Positions 49,449 through 61,185 of a DNA stretch of 64,000 nt are shown here, one piece after another. The position numbers and the translations under genes were made by a program. Each line of letters opens with the position of its first letter. The stretch's first letter is position 1. The stretch covers positions 1,617,001 to 1,681,000 of the forward strand of contig CM043967.1 of assembly GCA_014529385.2 (NCBI GenBank), in the 5' to 3' direction. This DNA is from Adiantum capillus-veneris. Lineage: Eukaryota; Streptophyta; Polypodiopsida; Polypodiales; Pteridaceae. A model generated the notes under the pieces. That model did not search any database. It saw nothing but the letters and a program-made list of their open reading frames with translations, and had not been told where the DNA came from.

Positions 49449-51625
49449 ATGGCTAAAAATAACCAAGAGAGTAGAATAAACATTGATAACTTTGATTTTG
49501 CACATGAAGGTGCTTATGATGATGCCCCCATGTTTGTTAATTATCTTGTTACTAGGTTGCATCAAGCTATGGGCAACCCTGCTTTGCAAGCCAAAGTTAC
49601 CCAACACCTTTGTGCTTATGGGATTTCCCTTCCTCTCCAAGAGGAGAGAGCTTAGGAGGCCTCTTGAAGAGACTCCCAAAAGAAGACTCTCTCCCATAAG
49701 GGGAGGAATCCAAAGAATGAGAAAGAAGCAACTCCTTAAGTTCCTCTGAAGATGTGGCTCCACGAAGACGGTGGTCTAAACGGTCGTCAACTCCTCCCAC
49801 GAGGAAATGGTCAACCCGTAGTCCTTCTCCTCGTCACTCTGAAAGGGAAGAGAGAAGACAAAGCAAGAAAAAGGCAAGAAATAGGTCACCCTCTTCTCCT
49901 TCTTCTTCACCTTCCTCCTCTTCCAACGAAAGCAATAGCTATTCTCCTAGAGAATACAAGAGAAGAGGACATCGCAAATCTTACCCTGCATGGTGAAGGT
50001 CCCAAAAGCTCAAGAAGTTCAAAGAGGAAGGAGAGTATCTCCTTTCTCACCTATGATGGCACCTTTGGTGCTAACGACAAAGTAATGGCCTTCATCCAAC
50101 AATTTGATGTGGCCTTTGGAGACTAGGGTTCACTAAGTCCTCCAAGCTATGCCATGTAGCTATGCACTTCCAAAAATCTGCTCGCCAATGGTGGGCTAGC
50201 CTTCGTGGCAAACGGCGAAGCCCCAAAGACATGGAAAACTCTACAAGTTTCCATCATGAAGGGATTCCTTGCAAGCGATGCAAAGGACAAAGTGCTTACC
50301 AAAGGGTAGAGTTTAAAGCTGCTCTCCAATGAGTTTATCCACAAATATGTGACAAGTTGATTTAGATCTCAAGGCTACTGTCTTTCAAAAGATATACTTT
50401 GCCGAGAAAAAGCAACAGTTCTGTGCGGGATTACCTGAAGAGATGGCCGAGTACGTCAACTCCCAACGGCCTGGTTCTATTATCGAAGCAATCCACCACA
50501 TTATGATTGCTTCGTGCATCAATTTTTAACAAGGAGCTAGAAGGAATACCAAGCCCATGGAAAGCAAAGACAAAAGTAATGCAAAGGGAAAAAACAATGC
50601 CCAAAATTTGTTCCAAGGCAATTCTAACAACAACAATCGGTCCAAGGAGAAGGGAGTTTACAAAGGTAAAAATACACTCTCTCCTAAAGAGCTTGAAGCT
50701 TTTTGTAAGGACCACAATTGTTTTAAGTGCGGAGAGCAAGGACATGGCTATCGTTCTTGCCCCAAGAGAAATACCTGCAATGAGAGTCCTAGAGCTTTCA
50801 CGATCGAAGCTCCAAAAGAGGATGCTCATTGCGAAGGATCACCTCTCCCCTATGCTTGGATAAATGTAAGGGAGCATGATGCCTTCATCTTGTTTGACCC
50901 TGGTTGACCCTAGCTCTACTCACAACTTCATATCAATGGAGTTGGCCACTAAGTTGGGCATTCAAGCTTTCAAGATGGGACATATTGTAACTGCCGATGG
51001 AGCTTTCAAGGGACAGAAATCCTCCGTTACTTAGTCGAGGCTTCATGTCCAAAGCTACGTCAACAAAGAAGACTTCTTCATCTCACCTCTCCAACATGAG
51101 TATGTTATCCTAGGGACACCATGGTTCAACCGCATGGCTGCCAACATCAAGTTCCTTGAAGGAGAATCTACTTCACCTACAGGGGAAAAAACATGTATAT
51201 AGATGCTATTGAGTCCGGTTGTACTATACCACTTGTAAATTCACCTGCTTTTGATAAGTCAATGAAAAGTTTTGTCAAAGAGTCTCTAAATGATGCTAAT
51301 GTTTTAACAAAGCAAAGTGTTAGGAATCAAGAAGAATTAGACTTGTCTATTTTTCTAAATGGATTCCAAGATGTGTTCATCGATGATATCCCTATGGAAT
51401 TACCTCCAAAATGAGGGGATGATGACCATCAAATCGAGCTCCTACCAAGAAGTTCACCACCGAACAAGCCTCCTTATCGAGTTTCCCAAGCTCAACAAGA
51501 GGAGATCATCAGGCAAGCACAGGAATTGGTAGACAAAGGGATGGTGAGGCCTAGTTCCTCTCCCTTTTGTTCTCAAGTCCTTTTAGTGCAAAAGAAAGAT
51601 GGTACATACCGCTCTCATAGCTCAT
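49449..51625 (+). pseudogene. Gag-protease-RT remnant of the second gypsy element
   Basis: ATG at 49,449 (MAKNNQESRINIDNFDFAH) opens an N-terminal frame, followed by a Ser/Arg-rich stretch. The gag core follows, with YDGTFGANDKVMAFIQQFDV and, after frameshifts, HFQKSARQWWASLR and VRDYLKRW. The zinc knuckle is CFKCGEQGHGYRSC (near 50,720-50,765). The protease start reads FILFDPG, where proline replaces the residue expected between D and G. The RT opens PPYRVSQAQQEEIIRQAQEL and PFCSQVLLVQKKDGTYR, and then the element is cut. Many stops and frame changes are present. Confidence 0.75.
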
Positions 51626-51924
51626 GAGAGGGATTTTATACGTCTTTTTGAACCATGTATATTATTACATTTGTCACCGCAGTTCATTTTCCCAATCAAT
51701 TCTTTATGCCTATGATGTTGTACAATTGTCATTATTACATTTGCCAATCAATTCATTTTGCTATGATGTGTACAATTGTCAATTTTACGCTTGTCAATTT
51801 TGCAAACAATGCGTCTTGTGGGTGACTATTTTGGGTCTATTATCTACCCTTGCACTTTTTTTAAAAGTGAATCAAGTACAATATGGTTGATGGGTGGCAG
51901 GGCATTCAATGCCCTGTCACCAAA

Positions 51925-52211
51925 AAAATTTCTCTCGGGCGTCGCGCTATAACCGTCGCTATTTATGGCTCTGTAGCATCGCTATGAGGGTCGCTATAGA
52001 CTTCTGTGTAAACGTCGCTATAACCGTCGCTATATAGAGACGCTCATAGCGACGCAGATAGCGACGCCTATAGCGTCGTATATAGCGACGCTCTCGTAAT
52101 GACGCTATTACCGACGGTTTTAGCGACGCCGGGGGTTATAAAAACCTAGTGTATTTCCATCGCTAACAGCGTCACAAGAGCACACAACCTCTTGCAGTGC
52201 TATTCTAGTGT
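51925..52211 (+). mobile_element. CACTA subterminal/terminal fragment
   Basis: About fifteen copies of GTCGCTAT/ATAGCGAC-type motifs in both orientations are packed into about 230 bp (for example AACGTCGCTATAACC and TAGCGACGCC). The fragment ends CCTCTTGCAGTGCTATTCTAGTG. The same motif and a CCTCTTGTAGTG end occur at 61.74-61.86 kb. This is the usual organisation of a plant CACTA element end. The stretch 51,626-51,924 before it holds no gene. Confidence 0.65.
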
Positions 52212-52230
52212 CCCATACCACTAGAATAAG
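52201..52230. other. Inverted repeat joining two CACTAG-type ends
   Basis: TATTCTAGTG and CACTAGAATA face each other across eight bases (TCCCATAC), like the 3' end of one CACTA element beside the 5' end of another. Confidence 0.6.
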
Positions 52231-52476
52231 CAGTATATGTCATACCCTGATGAATCAGGATGTCATTAGTCACACTCATCAAAATCAATTCTCATAATAG
52301 CAAGTCTCATCACATAAACACTGCCGTAAATAATCACCAGATACCAAATTCTAATCCAATTCCAATTCCACAATATAAGTCCAAATCAAAATCACTTTTA
52401 TTATGTACCCGGGTAACAAAATCATACCAGTTACAGTGGTGGCCAACCACTGTAGCATGATTTTGTGATTGGTATT

Positions 52477-52702
52477 GCCTAAATCAGCGAATCTACACCA
52501 ATAAGACATGCTGCCTAGATCGGCGAATCTGCACTAATGCTGCCTATATCGGCGGATCTGCATTTACCATGTGAATAGATCTGCAATTTGTCAATGTGCT
52601 GCCTAAATCGGCGGATCTGCACAGATAATTGGTGTTGCCTAAATCGGCGAATCTACACGAAGATGAGCAATTACACACTGCCTAAATCGGTGGATCTGTG
52701 TG
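52477..52702 (+). repeat. Six interspersed copies of a 22-bp motif
   Basis: TGCCTAAATCGGCGGATCTG and variants start near 52,477, 52,512, 52,541, 52,600, 52,635 and 52,680. They are separated by unlike spacers of variable length (roughly 8 to 37 bases). Differences are mainly at the GGCGG core (AGCGA, GGCGA, GGTGG). Confidence 0.85.
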
Positions 52703-54590
52703 CATGTGACCAATGGACTAAACAAGACATAAAGGAAAAAAAAAAATCACTACGTTGTCGATATCACAGTGCAGTAGATTATCAAAGGATTTACAGATGC
52801 TTGTGCACTATCCTGAGCTCCTTAGCTCGCATGAGTAGCTGTAGCTGCATAGCTTACTGAAAATCATCTCAACAAAAATTCCTTTGAATACAATATTTGC
52901 AATGTTTGAGTATTCAACTTAAATACAATGCATAGAAATGAGGATTGACGTATTCGAGGTACATACCAGCACGATCCGGGGTGGCTACCCGAGTATGCAT
53001 GTCGAGAAAGTTGTGTTTGTTTTTGGAAATGGTATTAGTAAACACAACAAGGATTTTGGCACAAGCTTGCATGACAAAGTTAGTATAGTCAAGCAGAAAA
53101 TAATAAGGTTGATAACAAGGTAGGGGGGTATCATAAAATGGGGTAAAATATGGTTAGGATATGGTTACTGGAGATGAAAAGAAATGAGTTTGCAAAGTAA
53201 AGAGACTACTTATCTGATGTCCTCGCATTATGGTTTGGATAGGTTTTTGAATCCTTAGAGGAGTTAGAGAAATGTAACAAAAACAAATGAAGATCATGAT
53301 AAAAATCATTTGATTATGATCAAGCAAGACAGATACGTTTATTTCCTTAAAATTGTGATAAGCCAACTAAAGATAATGGTGTGGAGCAGCGCTAATATAC
53401 ATCAACTAGTAAAATGTAACAATGAGTTATTCGAAAAGGAGAAAACCCACAAAATCTTCACAGTTTGAGAAGTCTAACAAATTTTAAGTCCCTAATTAAT
53501 AATGCAGGATATTTGACAATGTTGATTGATACAAGGAATCTCAGAAAGAGCATGCAATAGAGCTAGGTCGTAATTAGATGAAGTTGCAAAGAGTGATTAC
53601 CGAGCAAGCTGACAATAGGAGTATGAGCACAGAACATTGTGTACCAGCTTGTGCTAGTTAAAATCATTCACCAACAAGTGAAAATATAATGAGAACAAGA
53701 TTGCTAGAAAGTGTAAAGGATGAGAGAATCATGTGCTACGAGAGGTACTGTTGACAATTGACATTAATCTAAGGCATGGGTTATGAATTACAATAGATCA
53801 AAGACGATAGAGAGATCCTACTAAAAGTATATGATCGAAATGCAATGAAAAATTTATACCTGAAGGTCCTTTGATATGATAGCATTGTAGTGGGCTTCAA
53901 CTGCAAAAGGGCTTCTCAAGGACAAAGCACTAAAGATGATTTTGTGTTAGATGCAGGCAAGTATGTATAAACACTTGAAAGTCCTTATTGAGAAAACTGA
54001 AATTTAAAGAGAACCTACGTCGAACAAATTGATCTGTAAAGATCTTGGAATGATGAGTCCAATATTTTTTGTAATGGCATGTAAAGACAATTGTTAATGC
54101 CAAAAGTGGGTGGTAGTTTACATCAGTAATCTATAATTCAAATTATAGAGTAGGTGTTTGACGTAGAAAACAACTTCACTATGGGTAGTCAACCATTATG
54201 AGGTTAAATGTCTTGTCGCGACAATTGCCATAATCAGTACCACAAGGGGAGGGGTGGAATATTAGCGGAGGCTAGGATTTGCCAGTTGTGCCATATACAG
54301 CCAAACATAGAGTTACATTACATAAGTCATTATTCAGTATACTATGAGATATGAGTCCAATTTCATTGTCTGTCCTAAAAGGGCTTCGGACCATTGACGA
54401 AAGTCATGAGAAATCAGGATCAGAGATTCTTCATGTCGGGTTTTTTTGTTTTTGTTTTTCTATTTTATTTTTTTTTTTTATTTTTTTGTTGTATGTGCGT
54501 AGACACAAGGAGAGGCTTGTGAGGAGATGAGATAATGGACGATATTCGATCTCACAGAGGGAGATCATGGACTTCTTGAGAGCTTTCTCA
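52703..54590. other. AT-rich non-coding stretch
   Basis: No gene or clear element boundary is seen. Poly-T stretches occur near 54,440-54,490. Confidence 0.55.
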
Positions 54591-55560
54591 GCTAAATTCC
54601 GTGTCCTCGCCCTTTTGTTGTGCCGGCCTCGTTCCCGCATCCTCGTCATCATATGCAACAGTAGCATGGTGCAACTGTCGCAATGCTCATATCCCCTCCT
54701 GCAGTGCTCGGAAAGCCCTGAGTTGTCCTGCCGTGCTCTCTAGTCTCTCCCTCTCCACACCAACCGTCTTATCGGATGGCAGCTTACTTCACACTATCAG
54801 CTCCTCTAAGCAGATGCTCCGCAAAGCACCATCTTGTGTTCTGAAGCCTTCAGAGCGGCTCATGGCCCGTCTCATGCACCCCCTCAGGTGAGCGCCCTCT
54901 ATAGCGAGTATGCAGCCCTGTTTTTTGCTGTGTCGAGGCCACCCTCTCAACTGGAACTCCCCACTTTTCTGCAGCATTCAGCTTCTGTGCAACCGCTTGA
55001 GCCTGTAAAGGCCTGGCCGGAAATGCTCGATCTGACTCCTCCCTCACCATGAAGTCATCAAGTGCACTGGCAGATACCTCAGGGAGAACTTCCGCGAGAG
55101 ATTATCACCTATGTGCAATGACCTCTGGCAAGCTCGATGAACCTCCAGCTCGTCAGCAAAAGTGGTTGATAAGTTTCGGAAAGGTGAGCGCAGTGTCGAA
55201 GCTTCCAGTAGGAGAAGGGGAGAAGGTAGGAATCAACCTTGGTGTGGGTGCTCAATAGAGAGAAAAGGTGAAGGCGCTGCAGTGTGCTCGTCATGGAGAG
55301 AGAGTTTTGAGTGGTATGCAAGCCTTTTGGGTGAACGAGACTGGAGAGAAAGATGGCTAGAAGGTATTCGACTAGAGAGAGAGAGAGTTGTAGTCGAGCT
55401 GTGGAGAGAAATGATCGTCTACCAGTTATGTGTGTGTGTGTGTGGGTTGGTAGACGGTCATAGCCGCACGGGAGTGGGCAAAAAGAAAGAGAGAGAGAGA
55501 TGGTTGCGTTATGGTTGGCTAGCTAGCGGGAGAGAGGGAGAGAGAGATGGCTTGCAGCCA
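54591..55560. other. GC-richer stretch with unassigned coding-like frames
   Basis: Base composition rises and several overlapping frames stay open on both strands. One minus-strand frame theme is EGFRTQDGALRSICLEELIV, followed by KLPSDKTVGVERERLESTAG. No domain is recognised, and no single strand is clearly coding. It may be a captured or decayed gene fragment. Confidence 0.3.
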
Positions 55561-56770
55561 ACGTCAAGGGAGAGTGGGGTGTAAAATTTTTGCATGCATG
55601 CGGTAGTCGTGCACCATAGGCAAAAAGTGTGTGTGTGTGTGTGTTTTTGTGGGTGAGTGCAAGCCTGCTTTTCATGATGCAGAGGCGGGTGGTTGTGGAA
55701 AACGATGAGTTGCATGTTGGCCATCTCTAGATGGCAGAACAGCCTACTTGTGGGGTCAAGTCGAGTAGGTGTTGATTGAGGGCACTCCCTGCACGTAGTA
55801 CGAACATGTTTGTGGGTGAGTTATTTGGATGGCTGTAATTGAGTTGGGAGGGGCGAGAGTGCAGAGATGTCAAGCGGGTTTGGTGGGAGCTAATCATGCT
55901 GACCCTCAACTGTTGATATTAGTTGTAATGGTGCTGAGAGTGTTGTAACGACAACATGAGCGGGTATTGATGACAAGCAATTGTGGAGAGCGATAGCTTG
56001 CAGGGATGTTCAGAAAATTGCTCGTTGGCGTTCTCAGCTAGATGTGCTTGCTTCCAACTTACTACACTAGCCACTGCGACATGTGAAGAGAAAATAAGCG
56101 AGAGAGAATGGGAAGGCATCACGCAACACGAAGCGATCAAGGCATCCTAGTGGAGTTATTATAGCCAAGGAAGGTAATGTATGTGTGAGATAAGGTGGAT
56201 TCAAGTGTAGCTCTACGCATAGCCAAGAAAGGTGCATAAAAAACATAAAATAGTGTGCATCTTATTCTTTTTATTTTTTCTCTAAGCATTTGTACTTATA
56301 ACTCTCTCCCTTCTTCTTCATCCACTCCTTGATCAAGCCCGAGCATAGTACAAAGGTTCACTTGGGATTATTACTCTTCCTCTTTCTCTAATCTCTTTTA
56401 GGTTCGACTTTTCTACGATCTTAAAACTCCTCCTCATTATCCTATGATGTGAATTGTAGCCGAGTCTTCTTGAACAAGATTCTGCTCTTTGTAATAGCCT
56501 GTCTAATGCTATGTAATGTTTCTCTTTTTCGTAATTGAGTATCCCCATATGCTTTAGTTTAATCCATTTTATTATTATGTTTAATTAACACAATGTTTAC
56601 ACTAACAATCACTGTATTATAACAATAAAGAAAGAACTCTCTTTAAATCTAGATATCAATAATTATGCATACAATCAACACTAATTGAAGCAATTAACGG
56701 AATCTACCAAAGAAAAGAAAATTTCTTAGCTGCTATTTGTCAAACTCCTTTAGTCTCGGAGCGTAGCCCA
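55561..56770. other. Non-coding stretch
   Basis: Short TG runs lie near 55,630. No gene is supported. A 71-codon minus-strand frame at 56,333-56,548 has no recognisable features. Confidence 0.5.
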
Positions 56771-56771
56771 C

Positions 56772-57100
56772 GCTCTGATACCACTGCTACAGACGGCGAA
56801 TGCGGTGGCCCTGCAAAATATCGAGAACGACATGCTAGGAGCAATAAAACCATGAATCTGCATACCTGATAAATCGAATAACCATAATCGATATTGTACA
56901 CGACAAAGAGAGACAAAGAGCGGGAGAGAGCACGTGCAAGCGCACCTCCTGGAGCGGAGTGCTACGCTGGCACGGCCAGTGGGAAGAGAGGAGAGATGAG
57001 AAGAGCAACGCAGACACTGGGTGCAATCTCCCCCCGTGCAAGAGTGACCGTTTCCCTCGTGCACGTATTTAATTTATAGATTCTTGAATGGTCAAAGTGA
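56772..57100 (-). mobile_element. LTR with tRNA-Met primer site, minus strand
   Basis: GCTCTGATACCA (56,772-56,783) is the reverse complement of the copia primer site TGGTATCAGAGC. One base further the sequence starts TGCTACAGACGGCG, the end of a minus-strand LTR. The stretch to about 57,062 aligns with the reverse complement of 5,900-6,212. The outer LTR boundary is not resolved, and no associated coding sequence remains to the left. Confidence 0.65.
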
Positions 57101-57984
57101 TTACAAACTGGCCGGCCGGTCATAAATGGCCAAAGCTCATACAGAGCACTTGAATAATAGAATGTACATAAAATATGATATCCTTTTGCAATAGCTTAGC
57201 TCGGTCAAGCCTTTTCTACGTGTCATAGCTGCAATAAATAATAAGATATCAATTCCATAACAGGTGATCTCCCTTGATACCATACAGTTCGCTACCAGTA
57301 CCTCACTTTGAAAAGGAGGGGATGTCACGTGCACATCTAACCTTGTGTACATGGACAAGCTACTTCATGACATGGGTTCATTTCAGTTCAGCTCAGCTAG
57401 ATTAGGAAGTGATCTGGCACTTTTGTGAGTCTGTTCGCAGACCGTGCATGTCCAGACACTTAGAATAGATACATATCCTTTGGTTGCACACAACATGATC
57501 ATCAAATGTCCATCAGAACCCATCAGGAGCATTTTTCACTTATTATTTTTAAGTGACTTTTTTTTGGGAACTGGGTAGGGCAATTTGACTAAGCCAATAC
57601 ATAAGAAACCTAGTGCTAGCACTTTCTGGCAGAAGAGGCTGCAGGAACACAGAGTTCAACAGTGCACCTTGTTAGCAAGACCCCCGACAGGAGACATAGC
57701 GTTTTGAGCCATCCAGAAGACCTAGCGTTTTCAGCATGTGCAGATCAGCCAGCGTTTTGCGGTTGCCGATCAAGCCCGGTAGCAGATACCTTTTTTCATA
57801 TGTCCTTGCACACGAGGGCTACCTCTATGAGTAACACCAGTTTGATGTAGACTTTGTAGGATGTGGAAAATATTACTTGCCAGAGCCACATAACTTACAT
57901 GAGAGCTTTCAAGCACATAACTTGTAAAAGGGGGATGTTAACTATTTACATACTTACTTGTTCACAATGCTCGGGTAGTACGAA
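57101..57984. other. Unassigned stretch before the transposase remnant
   Basis: There is no supported gene. It may contain further decayed 3' sequence of the CACTA element whose transposase starts at the right. Confidence 0.4.
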
Positions 57985-59723
57985 AGTGTCTCTTAGGTCA
58001 GTCCATTTCTTAGTAGAATCCACCTCAAGAAAACCAGAGATAGTCTCTTCATCCCTGGAGGCAATCCGTCATCGCACATCTCCTTCTGCTCTAACCATGC
58101 TTGTGCAGACATCCTTGGTGGCTCTCTTCCCAAAAAGCCGTCGCGTAACACTTGATTCTCTGGAAGATACGCTTGATGACCTTCGTAGATTTGCTTCTTC
58201 AGTGAGGGTGCCCTACGTGCATTCAGTCTAGGTCCACATGTGACACATGCTCTGTATCCGCTTGTTTGAAGCCCTGCATGTTACACATGATAATAGATCA
58301 ACTATGGGAAAAAAACAAGATTTACAGTGTCTGAGTGAGGAGTGTCAATAGATCACCTGAGCATTCTGTTAGCCCGGGATAGTCATGCATGGTCCACATT
58401 AGAATGCCTCTGATCAAAGCATTCCGTCGTCATGTGTGTCGGCTCATATCCACCACCTCTATGCAATCCACAATTGTTGTAGCTCTTCCAATAGTGGACG
58501 AAGATACACATCCATATTCCCCACTTTATATCGCCCTGGCACAATCAAGCTTAGCCATAGGTGCCCCTTCTTCATAGTCAACCACGGGGGAATTGTTGTA
58601 GTTGACGATGACAACGGGCCATACACTGTAAGATGTTGATCTTTGACCAAATGGATTTACGCCATCCATAGCCAGGCCTAAGCGCAAATTTCGAGCTTCC
58701 TGGCAAAATCCGACCATGTTCCATCTATATGTTTCCAGGCTGCGCAATCTGCAGGAATTCGTAGCACACCATCCGAAGATTTATTCTCCTCATGCCATGA
58801 TGCTAGGGCGGCCATGGACTTACATTCGAAGAAATGCTTGATGCGAGGAAGCAGAGGAAAATGTCGCAAAACCTTTTGTGGAATTTTTGTCCCGTGGAGA
58901 TCTACTCGATATCTTTCGGAATCACATTTCGGACACTTCTCCATGTCTATGTATTCCCCTCTGAAAAGAATGCAGTCATTAGGACAAGCGTGGATAGAAT
59001 TGTAATCCATCCCCAAGTTTCGCAAAATCTTTCTTGCTTCATCTCGGGAATCTGGCATCACATTGTCAGCTGGTAGTATGTGCTCTTTCAGCAATCTACA
59101 CAACATAAAAATACGATACAGTCGTGTAAAAATCTATCAGATCATTATACATTTAGAGTTTTATTAAAGTAAACTAATTTAATAGATCACCTGAAAAGCG
59201 CTGTGACGCTAGTGTCACTCCATCCAAACTTTGCCTGCATGTTGAGAAGAACCAGGAGTGCTTTCAATCTAGACATACGTGCTCCATTATACAATCGCGT
59301 ATCGGCTTCACTTTTCATATCATCATAGATAAGCCTTTCTGAATCCATGATCGTCTCGATCATTTCATCAATCTCAGGCTCAAACATTGCCTCGTTGGGA
59401 ATGTGCTCTGCATGATCATCCCCGAGCTGTCAGAGGCTACATCTTGTGGCCTCACATATGCTGCTTGACCAAAGCGCCTGCTAAACACGTCTATTGGGTT
59501 GCAAGATTGCTGCTTGTTGGCCAGCGTCAGAGTCCGACGAGTTATAATTGGCAACAACTCGATCTATAATAGATGGATCGAACTCCCCAAATTCGCGAAC
59601 GTGCTGCAAAGAAACACGTCTTGTCCGTCGCACAGCATGCTTGCATTGATTACAAGGACATAAGACCCTCGTTGAGAGATAGGTGTTTCGGTTGGACGGT
59701 CCCACATCCTCGTCACTACTCAT
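57985..59723 (-). pseudogene. En/Spm (CACTA) TNP2-type transposase
   Basis: On the minus strand the N-terminal transposase-associated region (CPCNQCKHAVRR) is followed by a helical segment. The TNP2 core comes next: LGMDYNSIHACPNDCILFRG, CPKCDSERYRVD, KVLRHFPLLPRIKHFF, LRLGLAMDGVNPFG, WPVVIVNYNN, then after a frameshift PPWLTMKKGHLWLSLIVPG and DVYLRPLLEELQQLW. After another break, LMWTMHDYPGLTECS joins GLQTSGYRACVTCGPRLNA and EGHQAYLPENQVL. Two spliceosomal introns are clear: 59,096-59,190 and 58,274-58,356. TNP2 proteins bind and cut CACTA ends. At least two frameshifts and several stops make this copy inactive. It probably belongs to the element that ends at 61,855. Confidence 0.85.
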
Positions 59724-59784
59724 AATGAGGATAAAATCTTATAACCTGGACAACAAATTTAATATTCTATTGGCATTCTTCGTC

Positions 59785-59824
<40 letters not shown>

Positions 59825-60109
59825 ACCTCACATTCTCTAGTCATGTCCAATCCCCGCACACCTCGGTCTAGAGGTGCACGGAGATCAGAACCACCGGGTT
59901 ATAATCTCGTCTTTATTGGTCAATACCTATATTTGTGGGTACAAGAAATCTACACACCCACGTCTACATGATACTGCATGTAGTGGACAAAACCCCTTTG
60001 CCTCTTCTCTAGCTGTAGCACTTCACAACATCTTAACATCTTTTCACAGTAGATCTTTTCACTGTTCGTCTAACTCTAAACCCTAAACCGTAAGTAATTC
60101 TTGCGTGGA

Positions 60110-60255
60110 CTTGATCTAACGTAAATAAGCGTAAATCTAAATAAACGTAAATCTAACTAAAAATAAACCTAAATCTAATTTAACGTAAGTCTACATCTAA
60201 CCTAATCTTAACGTCTTTTGGGATAGTTTCCTACGACGTTAAAACTCTCTTCTTC

Positions 60256-60292
<37 letters not shown>

Positions 60293-60380
60293 CCTAAATA
60301 AACCTAAGTCTAATCTAATATAACATAAATCTAAATCTAACGTAAATTATGTTATATTAAAAACAAAGAACTAAACTAAC
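60110..60380. repeat. Direct repeat, left copy (with SINE-like 3' part)
   Basis: AACCTAAATCTAATTTAACG.. then GTCTACATCTAACCTAATCTT, TTCCTACGACGTTAAAACTC and CTTCTTCTTG(TG)n. The same succession recurs at 60,785-60,990. The (TG)n run spans 60,259-60,289. Confidence 0.8.
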
Positions 60381-60464
60381 AGGGATTATAAGAACCTTAA
60401 AACTGATTTAATACATAATTTTTCACATAACTCGGCAAGAGTTGGCATTCTCATCACTAAAGAT

Positions 60465-60785
60465 GTGAGAGTTAACTTCTGGCGGTGACGCTGCCTCATC
60501 TCCATCCACATCTGACGACAGCAATTGGCCCTTTAGACCGTTCTTGCTCTTATTACTAACTTTGAAGTTGTTGTTGAATGACTAGAGGTTGTCTAGATGG
60601 TCATTGTGTCGGGGATGTAGTGACTCTTGCCGCCCTGAAGATCCACCTTCTTCCCTATCTTCTGAAGACATTTCACCAGTACTTTTGGATCGACGGAGCC
60701 CACCATGAGTGAAGGCAGCAATACCTTATATTCCATTGAGGGCTTTCTTCACCCGCTTCATGCAGGCATCGCAGTCTATGGAGAC
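60465..60785 (-). pseudogene. Captured heavy-metal-associated (HMA) domain gene fragment
   Basis: On the minus strand SIDCDACMKRVKKALNGI resembles the start of a plant HMA domain of the isoprenylated metal-binding (HIPP) type. It carries a C-x-x-C pair (CDAC) and a TAA where a residue before GI is expected. After a frame change, VGSVDPKVLVKCLQKIGKKV matches the usual second half of the domain. Later frames give SNKSKNGLKGQLLSSD and an acidic stretch, also in keeping with HIPP proteins. The domain normally binds a metal ion through the two cysteines. The fragment lies between direct repeats inside CACTA territory, so it looks like a gene piece carried by a transposon. It is clearly broken. Confidence 0.6.
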
Positions 60786-60990
60786 CTAAATCTAATCTAA
60801 TATAACGTAAATCTAAATCTAGCGTAAATAAACGTAAATCTAGTTAAAAATAAACCTAAATCTAATCTAATTTAACTTAAATAAACCTAAATCTAATTTA
60901 ACATAAGTCTACATCTAACCTAATCTTTAACGTCTTTTAAGATAGTTTCCTACGACGTTATAACTCTCTTCTTCTTGTGTGTGTGCGCGT
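60785..60990. repeat. Direct repeat, right copy (with SINE-like 3' part)
   Basis: It repeats the left copy: AACCTAAATCTAATTTAACA, GTCTACATCTAACCTAATCTT, TTCCTACGACGTTATAACTC and CTTCTTCTTG then TG-rich sequence. It encloses the HMA fragment on its right side. Confidence 0.8.
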
Positions 60991-61054
60991 GTGTGGATGT
61001 GTGTGCCAATTAAAAGAGATAAATGGTATAACCTTTCTATCACCCATGCCAAGT

Positions 61055-61185
61055 ATGATAGATTGATTATGCCATTTCCCTCTTGAATAATAGGTCTTGA
61101 GTTCAACTCCTCGTCGGCTAGATCTTTAGGTCTTTTAATTTTAATTAGTTTTCTACGACGTTAAATTAGTTTCTCTCTATTTCTC
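61055..61185 (+). mobile_element. SINE-like element, plus-strand copy
   Basis: GATTGATTATGCCA (61,061-61,074, A-box-like) and GTTCAACTC (61,101-61,109, B box) are followed by CTCGTCGGCTAGATCTTTAG and TTTTCTACGACGTTAAATTAG. It aligns with the minus-strand copy at 36.7-36.8 kb. It is followed by TC- and TG-rich sequence. Confidence 0.6.

Larger units (their letters stand above)
48253..51625 (+). mobile_element. Truncated second gypsy element
   Basis: An LTR-like segment (about 48,253-49,054), a decayed primer site and a gag-protease-RT remnant in order. The RT ends abruptly near 51,620 at DGTYR, before the catalytic box, and no right LTR follows. The LTR-like segment interrupts the tandem array: array sequence stops at GATGCAGG near 48,252. 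Confidence 0.7.

Noticed and set aside
52477-52702. CRISPR-like array
   Set aside because: The context is plant nuclear DNA, spacers are irregular (about 8-37 bp) and there are no cas genes. A transposon subterminal array is far more likely.
54601-55258. Host gene in the GC-richer block
   Set aside because: Both strands have competing frames, no conserved motif is seen, and no consistent exon chain could be built.
60075-60180. Interstitial telomere
   Set aside because: Only one AAACCCTAAACC occurs. The rest is a degenerate AACCTAAATCTAA/ACGTAAATC pattern that belongs to the local direct repeats.
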